64,000 nt of DNA from Neisseriaceae bacterium (GCA_017991555.1 JAGOQM010000003.1:270881-334880), one strand, 5' to 3'. Positions 1 through 10,149 are shown, numbered from the stretch's first letter. The notes: generated by a model not told the origin, from the letters alone. Numbers and translations are program-made.

Positions 1-1
1 C

Positions 2-415
2 AACATCGTTGGCTTAAAAGACGCCACCGGCAACCTTGGTCGCGCCTGTGACCTGATTCGCCGCGCGCCAGAAGGCTTTGCCCTGTACTCTGGCGACGAC
101 GCCACCACCATGGCCTTTATGCTGTGCGGTGGCCACGGCGGCATTTCCGTGACCGCCAACGTCGCGCCTAAGGCCTATAGCCAAATGTGTCAGGCTGCGC
201 TTGCCGGCGACATTGCCACCGCGCGTCAGCTGAATGATTCGCTACAGGGCCTGCACAGCGATTTATTTTGCGAGCCTAGCCCAGCAGCCCCTAAATGGGC
301 GCTTAAAACGCTGGGTATTTTACCCAATGACCACGTTCGGGCACCGCTGATGGAACTATCTGCAGCTGGGCAATCCAAAGTAATGGCAGCGTTACAACAA
401 GCCAACCTTATTTAA
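2..415 (+). CDS. dapA: 4-hydroxy-tetrahydrodipicolinate synthase (C-terminal part)
   Basis: Only the last 137 codons are in the window; the frame is open from base 2. DapA condenses pyruvate with aspartate semialdehyde in the cytoplasm, the first committed step of lysine and diaminopimelate synthesis. The fragment opens with [12 protein letters not shown]; its Lys (sixth visible residue) matches the Schiff-base lysine of the family. It continues with the LYSGDD and [14 protein letters not shown] stretches typical of the C-terminal half of the barrel and its helical tail. bamC follows 15 bases after the stop, the same dapA-bamC order as in E. coli, so the two are probably co-transcribed. Confidence 0.95.
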   Translation, partial: NIVGLKDATGNLGRACDLIRRAPEGFALYSGDDATTMAFMLCGGHGGISVTANVAPKAYSQMCQAALAGDIATARQLNDSLQGLHSDLFCEPSPAAPKWALKTLGILPNDHVRAPLMELSAAGQSKVMAALQQANLI

Positions 416-430
416 CAACAGGAAGTCTAG

Positions 431-1549
431 ATGAATTCGTTAAAACTCACCTTGAGTGCTCTTGCCGTCATGAGTTTAACGGCTTGCGCCAGTAGCAATC
501 CTGCTGAGCCTAAGCTGGATTACCAATCACCCAGCGCACCTAAAGAAGTTTCTTTGGCCGTGCCCCCTGACCTAACCACACCCAATATGGACCCACGCTA
601 CGTGATTCCTCAGGGCGCCGTTACCGCCACACAAATTGCCAATGCAGGCAAGCGTGGGCAACAGGTCACCGGCAACCCGGCCTTATTGCCACAGGTTAAA
701 GACATTCACATTGAACGCGATGGCGCCCAACGCTGGTTGGCCATCGACAACAAAACCGCCGATGAAATCTGGCCGCAGCTAAAGCAGTTCTGGCAAGAAA
801 TGGGGTTTGTGATGGCTTCGGAAGAACCCCAAATTGGCTTAATGCAAACCGAGTGGGCTGAAAACCGCGCCAAACTGCCGAATGATGGCTTACGCAAACT
901 GTTTGAAAAAGTAGGCTTAGGCAACGTTTACTCGACCTCTGAGCGCGATCAGTTCGTGATCCGCATGGAGCGCAGCAACAACGGCGTCAACGTGTTCTTC
1001 GGCCATAAAGGCATGGAAGAAGTCTACGATTCAAAAAACAAAGACACCACCGTTTGGCAACCTCGCCCTTCTGACCCGAACCTAGAAGCCGCCCTACTGG
1101 GTCGCTTCATGATGTACCTAGGTTTGAATGAAGAACAGGTCAGCCAACAGCTGGCACAAAATGACGCCCCAACGGGCAGCCTAGCACGCATCGTGGGCAA
1201 CACCGTGGAGCTACAAGACAGCGGTGAACGCGCCTACCGCCGCGTGGGCCTAGCCTTAGACCGCGTAGGCCTGACCGTCATTCAAGAAAACCGCGAGCGC
1301 GCACTGTACTTGGTTAAACCCGCCGACCTAGAAGCCGACGCCATCAAAACCGACAAGCCGGGTGTGTTCACCCGCTGGTTTGGCAAAAAGCAAGAGGCCG
1401 TGGTGGAAGAAAAACCACAGCTGATCGTCAGCGTGGTGCCGACCAGCCAAGGCACCAGCGCCGTAACCATTCTTAACGAAGATGGCAGCCCTTACCAAGG
1501 GAAAGACGCCAATACCTTCCTCAGCCGCCTACAAACTGAGCTGCGTTAA
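431..1549 (+). CDS. bamC: Outer membrane assembly lipoprotein BamC
   Basis: A 372-residue lipoprotein of the BAM complex, which inserts beta-barrel proteins into the outer membrane. The N-terminus is a lipoprotein signal with lipobox LTAC, lipidated Cys at residue 19. An unstructured linker with YQSPSAP and VPPDLTTP follows, as in NlpB/BamC, then two helix-grip-like domains (about residues 95-215 and 245-372). Length is slightly above the E. coli protein. It sits directly behind dapA and is followed by a strong terminator. The ATG has a GGAAG ribosome-binding site. Recognition rests on the lipobox, the linker and the dapA linkage. Confidence 0.9.
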   Translation: MNSLKLTLSALAVMSLTACASSNPAEPKLDYQSPSAPKEVSLAVPPDLTTPNMDPRYVIPQGAVTATQIANAGKRGQQVTGNPALLPQVKDIHIERDGAQRWLAIDNKTADEIWPQLKQFWQEMGFVMASEEPQIGLMQTEWAENRAKLPNDGLRKLFEKVGLGNVYSTSERDQFVIRMERSNNGVNVFFGHKGMEEVYDSKNKDTTVWQPRPSDPNLEAALLGRFMMYLGLNEEQVSQQLAQNDAPTGSLARIVGNTVELQDSGERAYRRVGLALDRVGLTVIQENRERALYLVKPADLEADAIKTDKPGVFTRWFGKKQEAVVEEKPQLIVSVVPTSQGTSAVTILNEDGSPYQGKDANTFLSRLQTELR

Positions 1550-1564
1550 TCGATCTAACCTCAA

Positions 1565-1591
1565 CCAGCCTTTTCGAAGGCTGGTTTTTTT
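1565..1591 (+). terminator. Rho-independent terminator after bamC
   Basis: Perfect 8-bp stem CCAGCCTT/AAGGCTGG closed by a TTCG tetraloop and followed by seven T residues. It ends the dapA-bamC unit. Confidence 0.9.
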
Positions 1592-1598
1592 ATGTGGT

Positions 1599-1811
1599 AT
1601 GACCATGTCCCAAAAACGAAAATACCTAATCGCCCTGTTGGTGTTCACCTTGCTGTTTGTGGCCGCCACCTTTTTTGGCAATCAGGCGCTGGCACTGGGC
1701 CAAACCCGCACCGGCTACCTGCTGTTTCTCTGTGCCATTGTGTGTTTTTTCGGCCAAATGTTTAGCCTCGCCCTATTAGCGCGGCTGTCTAGCCGCGCTG
1801 GCCGCCGCTAG
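1599..1811 (+). CDS. Small two-helix membrane protein, unknown function
   Basis: A 70-residue protein starting at ATG 1599; a second ATG two codons on (1605) is equally possible. After a basic start (SQKRKY) there are two hydrophobic segments, about residues 9-33 and 38-63, and an Arg-rich end (SSRAGRR), the pattern of a small inner-membrane protein with both ends in the cytoplasm. It begins only 8 bases after the bamC terminator and ends 37 bases before rdgB. I do not recognise the family. The charge pattern and clean reading frame suggest a real gene, but no clear ribosome-binding site is visible. Confidence 0.55.
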   Translation: MTMSQKRKYLIALLVFTLLFVAATFFGNQALALGQTRTGYLLFLCAIVCFFGQMFSLALLARLSSRAGRR

Positions 1812-1848
1812 ACCCCTTCTCACTACCGCCATCCAAAGGGCTTAAAAC

Positions 1849-2451
1849 ATGTTCGACACAATCGTGATGGCCAGCAACAATGCTGGTAAACTAAAAGAAT
1901 TCGGCGCTTTATTGGCACAATACGGCGTCCACCTCACCGCACAAAGTGCGCTGAACGTGCCTGAGTGCCCAGAACCCCACCTGACCTTCATTGAAAACGC
2001 GCTGGCCAAGGCCCGCCACGCCAGCCAACACACCGGTTTGCCGGCGCTGGCCGACGATTCTGGTATTTGCGCCACCGCCCTGAACGGCGCCCCCGGCATT
2101 TATTCTGCCCGCTACGCTGGTGAACACCCTAAGTCAGATGCCGCCAACAACCATAAGCTCGCCCAAGACCTGGCCGAACATGCCAATAAAGAGGTGTGGT
2201 ATGCCTGCGTGCTGGTTTTGGTGCGCCACCCAGAAGACCCCCTACCCATCATTGCCGAAGGCATGTGGCGCGGCGAATTTATCGCCACGCCACAAGGGCA
2301 AAATGGTTTTGGCTACGACCCCCACTTTTACCTTCCCGAACACGGCCTCAGCGCCGCCGAGATGGCCCCTGAGCTCAAAAACACCCTCAGCCACCGCGGC
2401 CATGCCATGTCTGTCTTGATGCAAAAACTGAATGCCCTCTATGGCCGCTAA
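1849..2451 (+). CDS. rdgB: dITP/XTP pyrophosphatase (HAM1/RdgB family)
   Basis: A 200-residue cytoplasmic nucleotide house-cleaning enzyme that hydrolyses non-canonical purine triphosphates (dITP, XTP) to the monophosphate and pyrophosphate. The substrate-binding motif SNNAGK lies at residues 9-14, and the catalytic LADDSGI at 68-73 contains the Asp pair. The family signature GAPGIYSARYAG follows, and the C-terminal S-HRG appears as LSHRGHAM. Length is normal for the family. hemW starts 17 bases after the stop, suggesting a rdgB-hemW-ridA transcription unit. Confidence 0.96.
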   Translation: MFDTIVMASNNAGKLKEFGALLAQYGVHLTAQSALNVPECPEPHLTFIENALAKARHASQHTGLPALADDSGICATALNGAPGIYSARYAGEHPKSDAANNHKLAQDLAEHANKEVWYACVLVLVRHPEDPLPIIAEGMWRGEFIATPQGQNGFGYDPHFYLPEHGLSAAEMAPELKNTLSHRGHAMSVLMQKLNALYGR

Positions 2452-2468
2452 CCGGAAGCCACACTGCC

Positions 2469-3644
2469 ATGTCTGAAATTGCGTTTATGTCTGGTCAGCT
2501 GACCACACTCCCCCCGCTGTCCCTGTACGTCCACATCCCGTGGTGCGTCAAAAAATGTCCTTACTGTGACTTTAACTCGCACAAGGCCGGCGACAGCGTG
2601 CCCGAAGCGGAATACTGCGCCGCCTTAATTAAAGACTTGGAAAGTGAATTACCCAACGTTTGGGGCCGCCCGATTGAAAGCATTTTCATCGGCGGTGGCA
2701 CCCCTAGCCTATTCAGCGCTGCCGCCATCAGTGGCCTGATCAGCGCCATTCGCGCCCGCCTGCCGCTTAAGCCCAACCTTGAAATCACCATGGAAGCCAA
2801 TCCAGGCACCTTTGAGATCGATAAGTTTTTGGGGTTTAAAGAGGCCGGCGTGACCCGCCTGTCCATTGGCGTGCAGAGCTTTAAAGACGAGCATTTAAGC
2901 GCCCTTGGCCGCATTCACCAAGGGCAAGAAGCGATAGAAGCGATTCGACTGGCGGTCGACGCCTTTGACTACGTCAACGTTGATTTAATGTACGCACTGC
3001 CGAACCAAACCGTGGCCGAGGCCGTGGCCGACGTTCAAACCGCGATTGATCTGGGCGTCACCCACATCAGCGCCTATCACTTAACCTTAGAGCCCAACAC
3101 CGCTTTTGGCCACACGCCCCCGCGCGGTATTCCCGCTGACGAACAGGCCTTAGACATCGAAGAGGCGGTACACCAAACCTTGCGCAACGCCGGTTTTGAG
3201 CACTACGAAACCTCGGCCTTTGCCAAACAGCAACACTACGGCCAGCACAATTTAAACTACTGGCGCTTTGGCGACTACCTCGGCATTGGCGCAGGCGCCC
3301 ACGGCAAGATTTCCTATCCGACCCACATTGAGCGCACCACCCGCAAACGCCACCCCAATGATTACTTGCTCAGCAGCCTCAACGGCAGCCAAGTGTCTAG
3401 CCGTGAACCGGTCAGCAAAGCCGACCTGCCGTTTGAGTTCATGCTGAACGTGCTGCGCCTGTGTGATGGCGTGCCCAGCCGCTATTTTCAAGAACGAACT
3501 GGCTTGAGCTTAAACGTCATTTCCCGCATACTAGAGCAAGCCCAAAAACAGGGATTATTATCCGATGATCCCACCAAACTCGCGCCCACCTTGATGGGCC
3601 AGCGATTCTTAAACAACTTACTACAGTTATTTTTACAGGAGTAA
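2469..3644 (+). CDS. hemW: Radical SAM heme chaperone HemW
   Basis: A 391-residue cytoplasmic radical-SAM protein. The cluster motif C-x3-C-x2-C-x-F is at Cys26, Cys30 and Cys33 ([10 protein letters not shown]), the HemW arrangement; coproporphyrinogen dehydrogenase HemN shares it but has a longer N-terminus. HemW binds heme and is thought to deliver it to respiratory enzymes. Downstream are the FIGGGTPS and QSFKDEHL motifs and a C-terminal winged-helix HemN-C-like part with GIGAGAHGK. It was formerly annotated as oxygen-independent coproporphyrinogen oxidase. An alternative ATG lies at residue 7. It sits between rdgB and ridA; ridA starts 4 bases after its stop. Confidence 0.93.
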   Translation: MSEIAFMSGQLTTLPPLSLYVHIPWCVKKCPYCDFNSHKAGDSVPEAEYCAALIKDLESELPNVWGRPIESIFIGGGTPSLFSAAAISGLISAIRARLPLKPNLEITMEANPGTFEIDKFLGFKEAGVTRLSIGVQSFKDEHLSALGRIHQGQEAIEAIRLAVDAFDYVNVDLMYALPNQTVAEAVADVQTAIDLGVTHISAYHLTLEPNTAFGHTPPRGIPADEQALDIEEAVHQTLRNAGFEHYETSAFAKQQHYGQHNLNYWRFGDYLGIGAGAHGKISYPTHIERTTRKRHPNDYLLSSLNGSQVSSREPVSKADLPFEFMLNVLRLCDGVPSRYFQERTGLSLNVISRILEQAQKQGLLSDDPTKLAPTLMGQRFLNNLLQLFLQE

Positions 3645-3648
3645 TCAC

Positions 3649-4035
3649 ATGGCCAAAACCATTATTCACACCGACAAAGCCCCTGCCGCCATCGGCGCCT
3701 ACTCACAGGCCGTTCGTGCAGGCAAGACCGTCTACCTATCTGGCCAAATTCCTTTGAACCCAGAAACCGGTGAAGTGGTGGCCGGTGGGTTTGCTGAAGA
3801 AACCCATCAAGTATTCAAAAACTTCAAAGCCATCGTTGAAGAAGCTGGCGGTACTTTGGATCAAGTGGTTAAAATCAACGCGTTCTTGACCGACTTAGGC
3901 AACTTCGCCACCTTTAACGAAATCATGGCCCAATACTTTACTGAGCCTTACCCTGCCCGCGCCGCCATCGGCGTGGCGTCTTTGCCTAAAGGCGTTCAGG
4001 TTGAAGCCGAAGGCATTTTGGTGTTAAACGACTAA
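3649..4035 (+). CDS. ridA: Reactive intermediate/imine deaminase RidA
   Basis: A 128-residue YjgF/YER057c/UK114 family protein, a homotrimer that hydrolyses reactive enamine/imine intermediates released by PLP enzymes such as threonine dehydratase. Visible family features are [18 protein letters not shown], the active-site Arg104 in YPARAAIGV and Glu120 in VEAEGI. A strong AGGAG ribosome-binding site lies just before the ATG, within the end of hemW, suggesting translational coupling. It is the last gene of the unit and is followed by a terminator. Confidence 0.96.
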   Translation: MAKTIIHTDKAPAAIGAYSQAVRAGKTVYLSGQIPLNPETGEVVAGGFAEETHQVFKNFKAIVEEAGGTLDQVVKINAFLTDLGNFATFNEIMAQYFTEPYPARAAIGVASLPKGVQVEAEGILVLND

Positions 4036-4058
4036 GTTTTTTGCCAACACCCACCCCA

Positions 4059-4085
4059 AAAGACCGCTTATGCGGTCTTTTTTTT
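4059..4085 (+). terminator. Rho-independent terminator after ridA
   Basis: Stem AAAGACCGC/GCGGTCTTT with loop TTAT, followed by a further run of T. Confidence 0.9.
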
Positions 4086-4224
4086 GCGTCCATTCCTAAA
4101 ATTAGCCACTTAAACCAAGTGGCCACACCCCCTCTTTTCATGATGCTTGACGGCCACCGCGAACGGTTATAAATTTAACCAACAAAACAAAGTTTCGTTA
4201 AAAAAACACCATAGAGGAAAACAC

Positions 4225-5469
4225 ATGAAGCAACATCGCTGGTGGGGGGTGATCGCCCTCCTCATCCTGATCATCATTGCCTACGTCGACCGCGTCAACA
4301 TTTCGGTCATACTGGTGAATCCTGATTTTTTAAACCATTTCGGCCTTAGCGGCAACCGCGCCGCCCAGGGCAGCCTCATGACGCTCTTCTTACTGGGTTA
4401 CGGGCTGTCCGCCATGCTGCTGACGCCGTTTTTGGAAACCCTATTGGGCTACCGCAAAGGCCTCATCATCAGCGTCCTGCTTTGGGCCGTGTTCACCGCC
4501 CTCTCTCCACTCATGGGCTCCATCACGGCGCTGCTGGTCGTGCGCGCCCTCTTGGGCATCAGCGAAGGACCGCTGTTCTCGCTCAAAACCATGTACATCA
4601 GCGATCATTTTCGCCCGGGTGAACTGGGCAAGCCCAACGCCGTCAGCGCCTTAGGCGTGTCGTTTGGTCTGGTGATCGGCTTCCCCTTAGTGACGTTTTT
4701 AATGAGCCACTTTGGCTGGTTTGAATCGTTTTACGTGCTGGCCGTCCTCAATCTGGTGGTCGGCCTTGGCCTCATCTACTTCTTCGTACGGCCACCGGCC
4801 CAAACCGCCACCCCAGCCCCTGTCGCCGCACCAACGCCGGTGCTGGGCCGCGTTTGGGCCACCTTCGCCAGCGCCTGGGCCACGCCGATGCTGGGCTGGA
4901 TCATCGTGGTGGAGATCGCCACTCTGAGCTACCTATGGGGGGCCAGCTCATGGCTACCGGCCTACCTCACCAGCGACAAAGGGTTCTCCATTAAAGAGAT
5001 GGGCTTTATTTCATCTTTGCCCTTCGTGGTCAGCATTTTCTCGAAGTATCTGGGCGGCATGCTGCTGGACAAAATCAAGCCAGCTCAGGCGCCACTGATT
5101 TTTGCCGTGGGTGGCCTCGCCACGGCCCTATGCATGCTGGGGGTGATGTTTAGCCAAACCATCCCCTGGCTGGCGTTTTTTCTACTCGCCGCCAACGCCT
5201 GCTGGGGCGTACAGGGCGCGGCCATTCCCACCCTGATTCAATACCACGCCCAGGCCGACAGCGTCGGTACGGCCTATGGCCTGATCAACGGCATAGGCAA
5301 CACCTTTGCCGCCTTCATTCCCATGTTGATGGGGCTGGTGATGGCCAGCAAAGGCACGGTGTCGTCTGGCTTTTCGGTCTTGGTCGCCTCACAGCTGTTG
5401 ACCCTAGTGGCCGGTGCCATGCTGTATGTGCGCATGCGCGGTGGCCATCAGCGCACCAGCATGTGGTAA
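4225..5469 (+). CDS. MFS transporter, anion:cation symporter-like
   Basis: A 414-residue inner-membrane protein with about 12 hydrophobic segments. The start at ATG 4225 has GAGG about 8 bases upstream; an open frame reaches back to 4147 but adds a hydrophilic tail without a ribosome-binding site. Features of the major facilitator superfamily are YVDRVNIS in the first helix, and R-x3-G-x-SEGPLF in helix 4, which resembles the ACS family of organic-acid/hexuronate symporters. A Pro/Ala-rich loop near residues 190-205 separates the two halves. The substrate cannot be told. It stands alone, with its own gap upstream and a shared terminator against era. Confidence 0.8.
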   Translation: MKQHRWWGVIALLILIIIAYVDRVNISVILVNPDFLNHFGLSGNRAAQGSLMTLFLLGYGLSAMLLTPFLETLLGYRKGLIISVLLWAVFTALSPLMGSITALLVVRALLGISEGPLFSLKTMYISDHFRPGELGKPNAVSALGVSFGLVIGFPLVTFLMSHFGWFESFYVLAVLNLVVGLGLIYFFVRPPAQTATPAPVAAPTPVLGRVWATFASAWATPMLGWIIVVEIATLSYLWGASSWLPAYLTSDKGFSIKEMGFISSLPFVVSIFSKYLGGMLLDKIKPAQAPLIFAVGGLATALCMLGVMFSQTIPWLAFFLLAANACWGVQGAAIPTLIQYHAQADSVGTAYGLINGIGNTFAAFIPMLMGLVMASKGTVSSGFSVLVASQLLTLVAGAMLYVRMRGGHQRTSMW

Positions 5470-5478
5470 ACGGACACA

Positions 5479-5512
5479 AAAAATCCCTTAGCAAGGTGCT
5501 AAGGGATTTTTA
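5479..5512. terminator. Bidirectional terminator between MFS gene and era
   Basis: Stem AAAATCCCTTAGCA/TGCTAAGGGATTTT with a 3-base loop and A/T runs on both sides; it lies between convergent genes. Confidence 0.9.
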
Positions 5513-5536
5513 AATCGGCATCGGTTCTACGATGGC

Positions 5537-6427
5537 TTACAGGCCCAGCTCTTTCAAGAAGCGCACGTCATCAGCCCAACCTGACTTCACTTTGACCCAC
5601 ACTTTTAAAAACACTTTCTGATCCAGCATTTTTTCCATGTCGATACGGGCTTCGGTGGAGATTTTCTTCAGCTTTTCGCCACCCTTGCCAATGACCATGC
5701 CCTTTTGACCGTCTTTATCCACCAAAATGGCCACGTAAATGTGTTGAATGCCATTTTCTTCTTTAAACGATTCAACTTCAACGTTCATGGCGTAAGGCAG
5801 TTCTTCACCCATGTAGCGGAAAATTTTCTCACGCACAATTTCCATCACCATGAAGCGGCTGCTCTTATCGGTCACCATGTCTTCAGGATACATGGCCTCA
5901 CCCACCGGCAATGCAGGGCGAACCATGTCCAATAGGTTACCAATACGCTGGCCGTGCTTGGCGCTCACCACTTCCACGCCGGCAAATTCATATTCAGCGC
6001 GTACTTTTTCAATAAAATCAGCCAGGGCGTCACGGTCTTTGGCTTTGTCTAACTTATTCACCACCAGATACACCGGTAGGTGCTTAGGCAAGAGCGCCAT
6101 CACCGAACGGTCGGCGTCGCTTAGGCGCATCGCTTCGACCACCATGAACACCATGTCCACGCCCGAAATGGCTTCGGTCACGTTTTTATTTAAGCGCTCA
6201 TTCAGGGCGTTCTTGTGAAAGGTTTGAAAACCAGGCGTGTCCACAAACACAAACTGGGCTTCATTTTCGGTATAAATCCCATTGACCTTATGGCGAGTCG
6301 TTTGGGCTTTCTTGGAGGTGATGCTGATTTTTTGGCCAATTAAATGGTTCATCAGGGTCGATTTGCCTACGTTAGGGCGACCCACGATGGCCACAAAGCC
6401 ACAGCGATAGTCTTGAGTCATGGTCAT
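5537..6427 (-). CDS. era: GTPase Era, 30S ribosome assembly
   Basis: A 296-residue essential GTPase that binds the 3' end of 16S rRNA during small-subunit maturation. The G1 loop GRPNVGKST is at residues 16-24, G3 DTPG at 63-66 and G4 NKLD near 124. The C-terminal KH RNA-binding domain has GKGGEKLKKI near 250. The ATG overlaps the rnc stop as ATGA (4 bases), indicating translational coupling to RNase III, the usual rnc-era pairing. It is the last gene of a long minus-strand cluster that begins at accA. Confidence 0.97.
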   Translation of the reverse strand: MTMTQDYRCGFVAIVGRPNVGKSTLMNHLIGQKISITSKKAQTTRHKVNGIYTENEAQFVFVDTPGFQTFHKNALNERLNKNVTEAISGVDMVFMVVEAMRLSDADRSVMALLPKHLPVYLVVNKLDKAKDRDALADFIEKVRAEYEFAGVEVVSAKHGQRIGNLLDMVRPALPVGEAMYPEDMVTDKSSRFMVMEIVREKIFRYMGEELPYAMNVEVESFKEENGIQHIYVAILVDKDGQKGMVIGKGGEKLKKISTEARIDMEKMLDQKVFLKVWVKVKSGWADDVRFLKELGL

Positions 6428-7140
6428 TTCTTTTTGTTAAGGGGGTAAGTTTTTTCTACATAAGCCAAGGCCAGCTTGGCCGCCTGCTGTTCTGCCTGAC
6501 GACGGCTGCCGCCTTCACCACGGGTGATGTAGGCCAGCTCGCCTAGGTCGCATTGGACGGTGAACACCTGTTCATGCGCCCCACCGGTTTGATGCTCAAT
6601 ACGGTATTTGGGCAACATAAAGCGGCGCGCCTGCAGTGCTTCTTGCAGCAGGGTTTTGGCATCCTTCCATTGATCTCGTAAATCAATGTGCTGAATACGA
6701 TCTTTGAACAAATGACGCACCACGGCTTCAGCTCTTAAAAAATCGCTATCAAAACTGACGGCGGCAAATAAAGCCTCTAATGCATCTGCCAAAATAGACG
6801 GTCGCCGAAAGCCACCGCTTTTTAATTCGCCCTCACCCAGAAACAAGACGGCGCCTAAGTTTAGCTGCTGCGCGATTTCGGCCAGGGCATCTTGATTCAC
6901 CTGGTTGGCACGCAGGCGAGAAAGCTCACCCTCTGTTAGGTTGGGAAACGCATCAAACAGCATTTTTGCCACCGAGTAATTCAAAATCGAATCACCGACA
7001 AACTCAAACCGCTCGTTGTTCTTCGACGAAAAACTTCGATGGGTTAAAGCCTGATGCACCAAAGCTTGGTTTTGAAACTCATAACCAATTTGCTTTTGTA
7101 GTTTTTGTAAATTGCGTGTAAACGCTTCAGTCGTACTCAT
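6424..7140 (-). CDS. rnc: Ribonuclease III
   Basis: A 238-residue double-strand-specific endoribonuclease that processes rRNA precursors and structured mRNAs. The signature ERFEFVGDSIL lies at residues 43-53 with Asp50 matching a metal-binding catalytic residue. Asp119 and Glu122 in ADALEALFAAV supply the rest of the active site. A double-stranded-RNA-binding domain follows from about residue 160 and ends in RRQAEQQAAKLAL. Its stop overlaps the era start. It is separated from lepB by a hairpin at 7225-7249, so rnc-era may also be transcribed from its own promoter in the 160-base gap. Confidence 0.96.
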   Translation of the reverse strand: MSTTEAFTRNLQKLQKQIGYEFQNQALVHQALTHRSFSSKNNERFEFVGDSILNYSVAKMLFDAFPNLTEGELSRLRANQVNQDALAEIAQQLNLGAVLFLGEGELKSGGFRRPSILADALEALFAAVSFDSDFLRAEAVVRHLFKDRIQHIDLRDQWKDAKTLLQEALQARRFMLPKYRIEHQTGGAHEQVFTVQCDLGELAYITRGEGGSRRQAEQQAAKLALAYVEKTYPLNKKK

Positions 7141-7224
7141 TTTTATTTAAACCTTTTACCAGTGGTGTGCATGATCAATTGTACACGCTGAACGAACATC
7201 GTCAGCGTTTTTTTTAGAGACAAC

Positions 7225-7249
7225 AAAGGGCAGAATAGTTCTGCCCTTT
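7225..7249 (-). terminator. Hairpin between lepB and rnc
   Basis: Perfect 11-bp stem AAAGGGCAGAA/TTCTGCCCTTT with a 3-base loop. On the minus strand it ends in TTTGTTG, a weak T tract, so it may only partly terminate lepA-lepB transcription. Confidence 0.6.
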
Positions 7250-7300
7250 CTTCGCTGATTGCATGATTTATCGACTATTTTAGCCAGTTAGACGCTGTCT

Positions 7301-8281
7301 CTACTGAATTTTAGTCCCCACGCGCGAGAAGTCGCCAAAGTTCATCCAAACCAAGAATGCCTTACCCACGATGTACTTGCTGTCCACAAAGCCCCAGTAA
7401 CGGCTGTCTTCACTGTTGTCACGGTTGTCCCCCATGGCAAAGTATTGGCCCTGCGGCACCTTGCAGGTAAAGCCACTTTCTTCATACAGGCACTGGTCGC
7501 GATAAGGAAAATCAGCATCGACGCCAGAAAGCTGTAAGGTCGGCATTTGCGGCATTTGATACACCTGATAGCGCTTGTCGCCGATGGCTTCATCAAACAC
7601 GTTGTTGTTCAACGACACTGGGCCCTGCGGTGTGTTCTCTAAATAAGCTTCTTCCCCAATGAACTCATCCTTGATGACTTCACCATTAATCGTCAACACT
7701 TTATTGTGATAGTCGATCACGTCACCGGGCACGCCCACGATCCGCTTAATGTAGTTCAGGCTGGGGTCGCGCGGGTAGTTAAACACCGCCACATCACCAC
7801 GCTCTACCTCACCCACAGGAATCACCACCTTATTCGCCACCGGCACCCGTAAGCCATACACAAATTTATTCACCAAAATGAAGTCGCCCACGATCAGGCC
7901 GGGACGCATCGAGCTGGATGGAATTTGGAACGGCTCGGCCACAAAGCTACGCAGCACAAACACCACAAAGATAACGGGGAAGAACCCACGCATGTAGTCG
8001 ACAAAATGGTGGCGCTCGGCCTTCTGCGCCGCATTTTTTTTGGTTTGGGCCCGATCGTAAAACCACACGATGCCGGTCACCACCACAAAAATCAGCAGCA
8101 CGGCGGTAAAGCTCATAAAGTAGGATAGGCAACCAAACACGCCCACCAACATCAATAAATAACCCCACTGTAAGGCGCCCGACCAGTCTTCACCAGCCTC
8201 TTTGGTTTTTTTACTTTTGACAAAAAGTACCAGGCCAATCACGATCAGGGCCAAGGCACCAAACAGCATGTTTGGGGTCAT
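7301..8281 (-). CDS. lepB: Signal peptidase I
   Basis: A 326-residue inner-membrane serine protease (S26) that removes signal peptides of secreted proteins. Hydrophobic segments at about residues 5-22, 38-75 and 98-112 precede the periplasmic catalytic domain. The nucleophile is Ser124 in PSSSMRPGL and the general base is Lys179 in NYIKRIVGVPGD; box E, GDNRDNSEDSR, is near residue 288. The ATG overlaps the lepA stop by one base (TAATG), the common lepA-lepB coupling. It is slightly longer at the N-terminus than the minimal family, with an extra hydrophobic segment. Confidence 0.95.
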   Translation of the reverse strand: MTPNMLFGALALIVIGLVLFVKSKKTKEAGEDWSGALQWGYLLMLVGVFGCLSYFMSFTAVLLIFVVVTGIVWFYDRAQTKKNAAQKAERHHFVDYMRGFFPVIFVVFVLRSFVAEPFQIPSSSMRPGLIVGDFILVNKFVYGLRVPVANKVVIPVGEVERGDVAVFNYPRDPSLNYIKRIVGVPGDVIDYHNKVLTINGEVIKDEFIGEEAYLENTPQGPVSLNNNVFDEAIGDKRYQVYQMPQMPTLQLSGVDADFPYRDQCLYEESGFTCKVPQGQYFAMGDNRDNSEDSRYWGFVDSKYIVGKAFLVWMNFGDFSRVGTKIQ

Positions 8282-10074
8282 TATTTATCTCCAACTTGTA
8301 AGATCGCCAAGAATGCGGCCTGAGGAATTTCCACGTTGCCAACTGACTTCATGCGCTTTTTACCGGCTTTTTGCTTTTCCAACAGCTTGCGTTTACGTGA
8401 AATATCGCCGCCATAACATTTGGCCAACACGTTTTTACGCAGGGCTTTGATGCTTTCACGGGCAATGATCTGACCGCCCAATGCTGCCTGAACCGCAATG
8501 TCAAACATCTGCCGCGGAATCAGCTCACGCATTTTAGACGCCAGCTCACGGCCACGGTAGACCGCACTTTGACGATGCACGATGAGGCTTAAGGCGTCGA
8601 CTTTTTCACCGTTTACCAAGATGTCCAGCTTCACTAAATCAGCGGCGCGGAATTCTTTAAACTCATAATCCAACGAAGCGTAGCCACGGCTGGTCGATTT
8701 TAGTTTGTCAAAGAAGTCCATCACCACTTCATTCATCGGCATTTCGTAGGTCAACATCACCTGACGGCCCATGTACTGCATGTTTTTTTGGATGCCGCGC
8801 TTTTGATTACACAACGTCATCACCGAACCCACGTACTCCTCTGGCACCAAAATGGTGGCGGTAATGATGGGTTCTAGGATGGTTTCAATGGCGCCCATGT
8901 CAGGCAATTTAGACGGGTTTTCTACTTCTAACAGAGTGCCATCTTTTTGCACCACTTGATACACCACGGTCGGGGCGGTGGTGATCAAATCCATGTCGAA
9001 TTCGCGCTCAAGGCGTTCTTGCACAATCTCTAGGTGCAACAGGCCTAAGAAGCCACAACGAAAGCCAAAACCCAAGGCTTGAGACACTTCTGGCTCAAAA
9101 TGCAAAGAAGCATCGTTTAACTGTAGCTTTTCTAAGGCTTCTCGCAACGCTTCGAAGTCGTGGCTTTCAACCGGGTACAGCCCAGCAAACACCTGTGACT
9201 TCACTTCTTTAAAGCCTGGCAAAGCCGCTTCTGCGGGCTTGGCCGTATGGGTGACAGTGTCCCCCACCTTAGCGGCCTGTAGCTCTTTTACGCCGGTAAT
9301 CAAGAAGCCTACTTCACCCGCAGACAGGCTGTCACGCTTGAGTGATTTAGGGGTAAACACGCCCACTTGCTCAACCTGAGAGTCAATTTTGGTGGCCATA
9401 AAGGTCACTTTGTCTTTAGGACGCAACACGCCATCCATCACCCGCACCAGCATCACCACGCCAACATAGTTGTCGAACCAAGAGTCGATGATCAAAGCCT
9501 TCAATGGCGCATCGACATGGCCTACGGGTGGTGGGACTTTTTTCACCACTTCTTCCAACACGTCGTCGATGCCAATACCGCTTTTGGCCGACGTTTGAAC
9601 GGCATCAATCGCCTCAATGCCGACAATGTCTTCAATCTCTTGCGCCACGCGCTCAGGGTCGGCGGCAGGCAGGTCAATTTTATTCAACACCGGCACCACT
9701 TCTACCCCTAGCTCAATGGCGGTGTAGCAGTTGGCCACGGTTTGGGCTTCCACCCCTTGTGAGGCATCAACCACCAATAAAGCCCCTTCACAGGCGCTCA
9801 ACGAACGGGATACTTCATACGAAAAATCGACGTGACCTGGGGTGTCAATCAGATTTAGCTGGTAGGTTTCACCGTCGCGCGCTTTGTACGTCAGCGCCGC
9901 CGTTTGGGCTTTAATGGTGATGCCACGTTCTTTTTCAATGTCCATCGAGTCCAACACTTGCGAGCTCATCTCGCGCATGTCCAAACCCCCGCAGTATTGA
10001 ATAAAACGATCGGCCAATGTTGATTTACCGTGGTCAATATGGGCAATAATAGAAAAGTTTCTGATGTGTTTCAT
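8281..10074 (-). CDS. lepA: Elongation factor 4 (LepA), ribosomal back-translocase
   Basis: A 597-residue translational GTPase, full family length. It acts on stalled or misassembled ribosomes. G1 AHIDHGKST is at residues 11-19, switch-[10 protein letters not shown] near 77-84 and NKIDLP near 131-136. LepA-specific features are the C-terminal domain with [19 protein letters not shown] and the lack of EF-G domain IV. It is coupled to lepB by a one-base overlap. Confidence 0.97.
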   Translation of the reverse strand: MKHIRNFSIIAHIDHGKSTLADRFIQYCGGLDMREMSSQVLDSMDIEKERGITIKAQTAALTYKARDGETYQLNLIDTPGHVDFSYEVSRSLSACEGALLVVDASQGVEAQTVANCYTAIELGVEVVPVLNKIDLPAADPERVAQEIEDIVGIEAIDAVQTSAKSGIGIDDVLEEVVKKVPPPVGHVDAPLKALIIDSWFDNYVGVVMLVRVMDGVLRPKDKVTFMATKIDSQVEQVGVFTPKSLKRDSLSAGEVGFLITGVKELQAAKVGDTVTHTAKPAEAALPGFKEVKSQVFAGLYPVESHDFEALREALEKLQLNDASLHFEPEVSQALGFGFRCGFLGLLHLEIVQERLEREFDMDLITTAPTVVYQVVQKDGTLLEVENPSKLPDMGAIETILEPIITATILVPEEYVGSVMTLCNQKRGIQKNMQYMGRQVMLTYEMPMNEVVMDFFDKLKSTSRGYASLDYEFKEFRAADLVKLDILVNGEKVDALSLIVHRQSAVYRGRELASKMRELIPRQMFDIAVQAALGGQIIARESIKALRKNVLAKCYGGDISRKRKLLEKQKAGKKRMKSVGNVEIPQAAFLAILQVGDK

Positions 10075-10149
10075 AGAGGCTTTATAAAAAAATAAGAAAG
10101 GACAGGTCGCGTTAAGTGCCTGCCCTTACATGTAATCAAGGGGTTTATT

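Noticed and set aside
2469..3644. Anaerobic coproporphyrinogen dehydrogenase HemN
   Set aside because: The protein is short (391 residues) and its cluster motif is only 26 residues from the start, which is the HemW pattern; hemF is also present.
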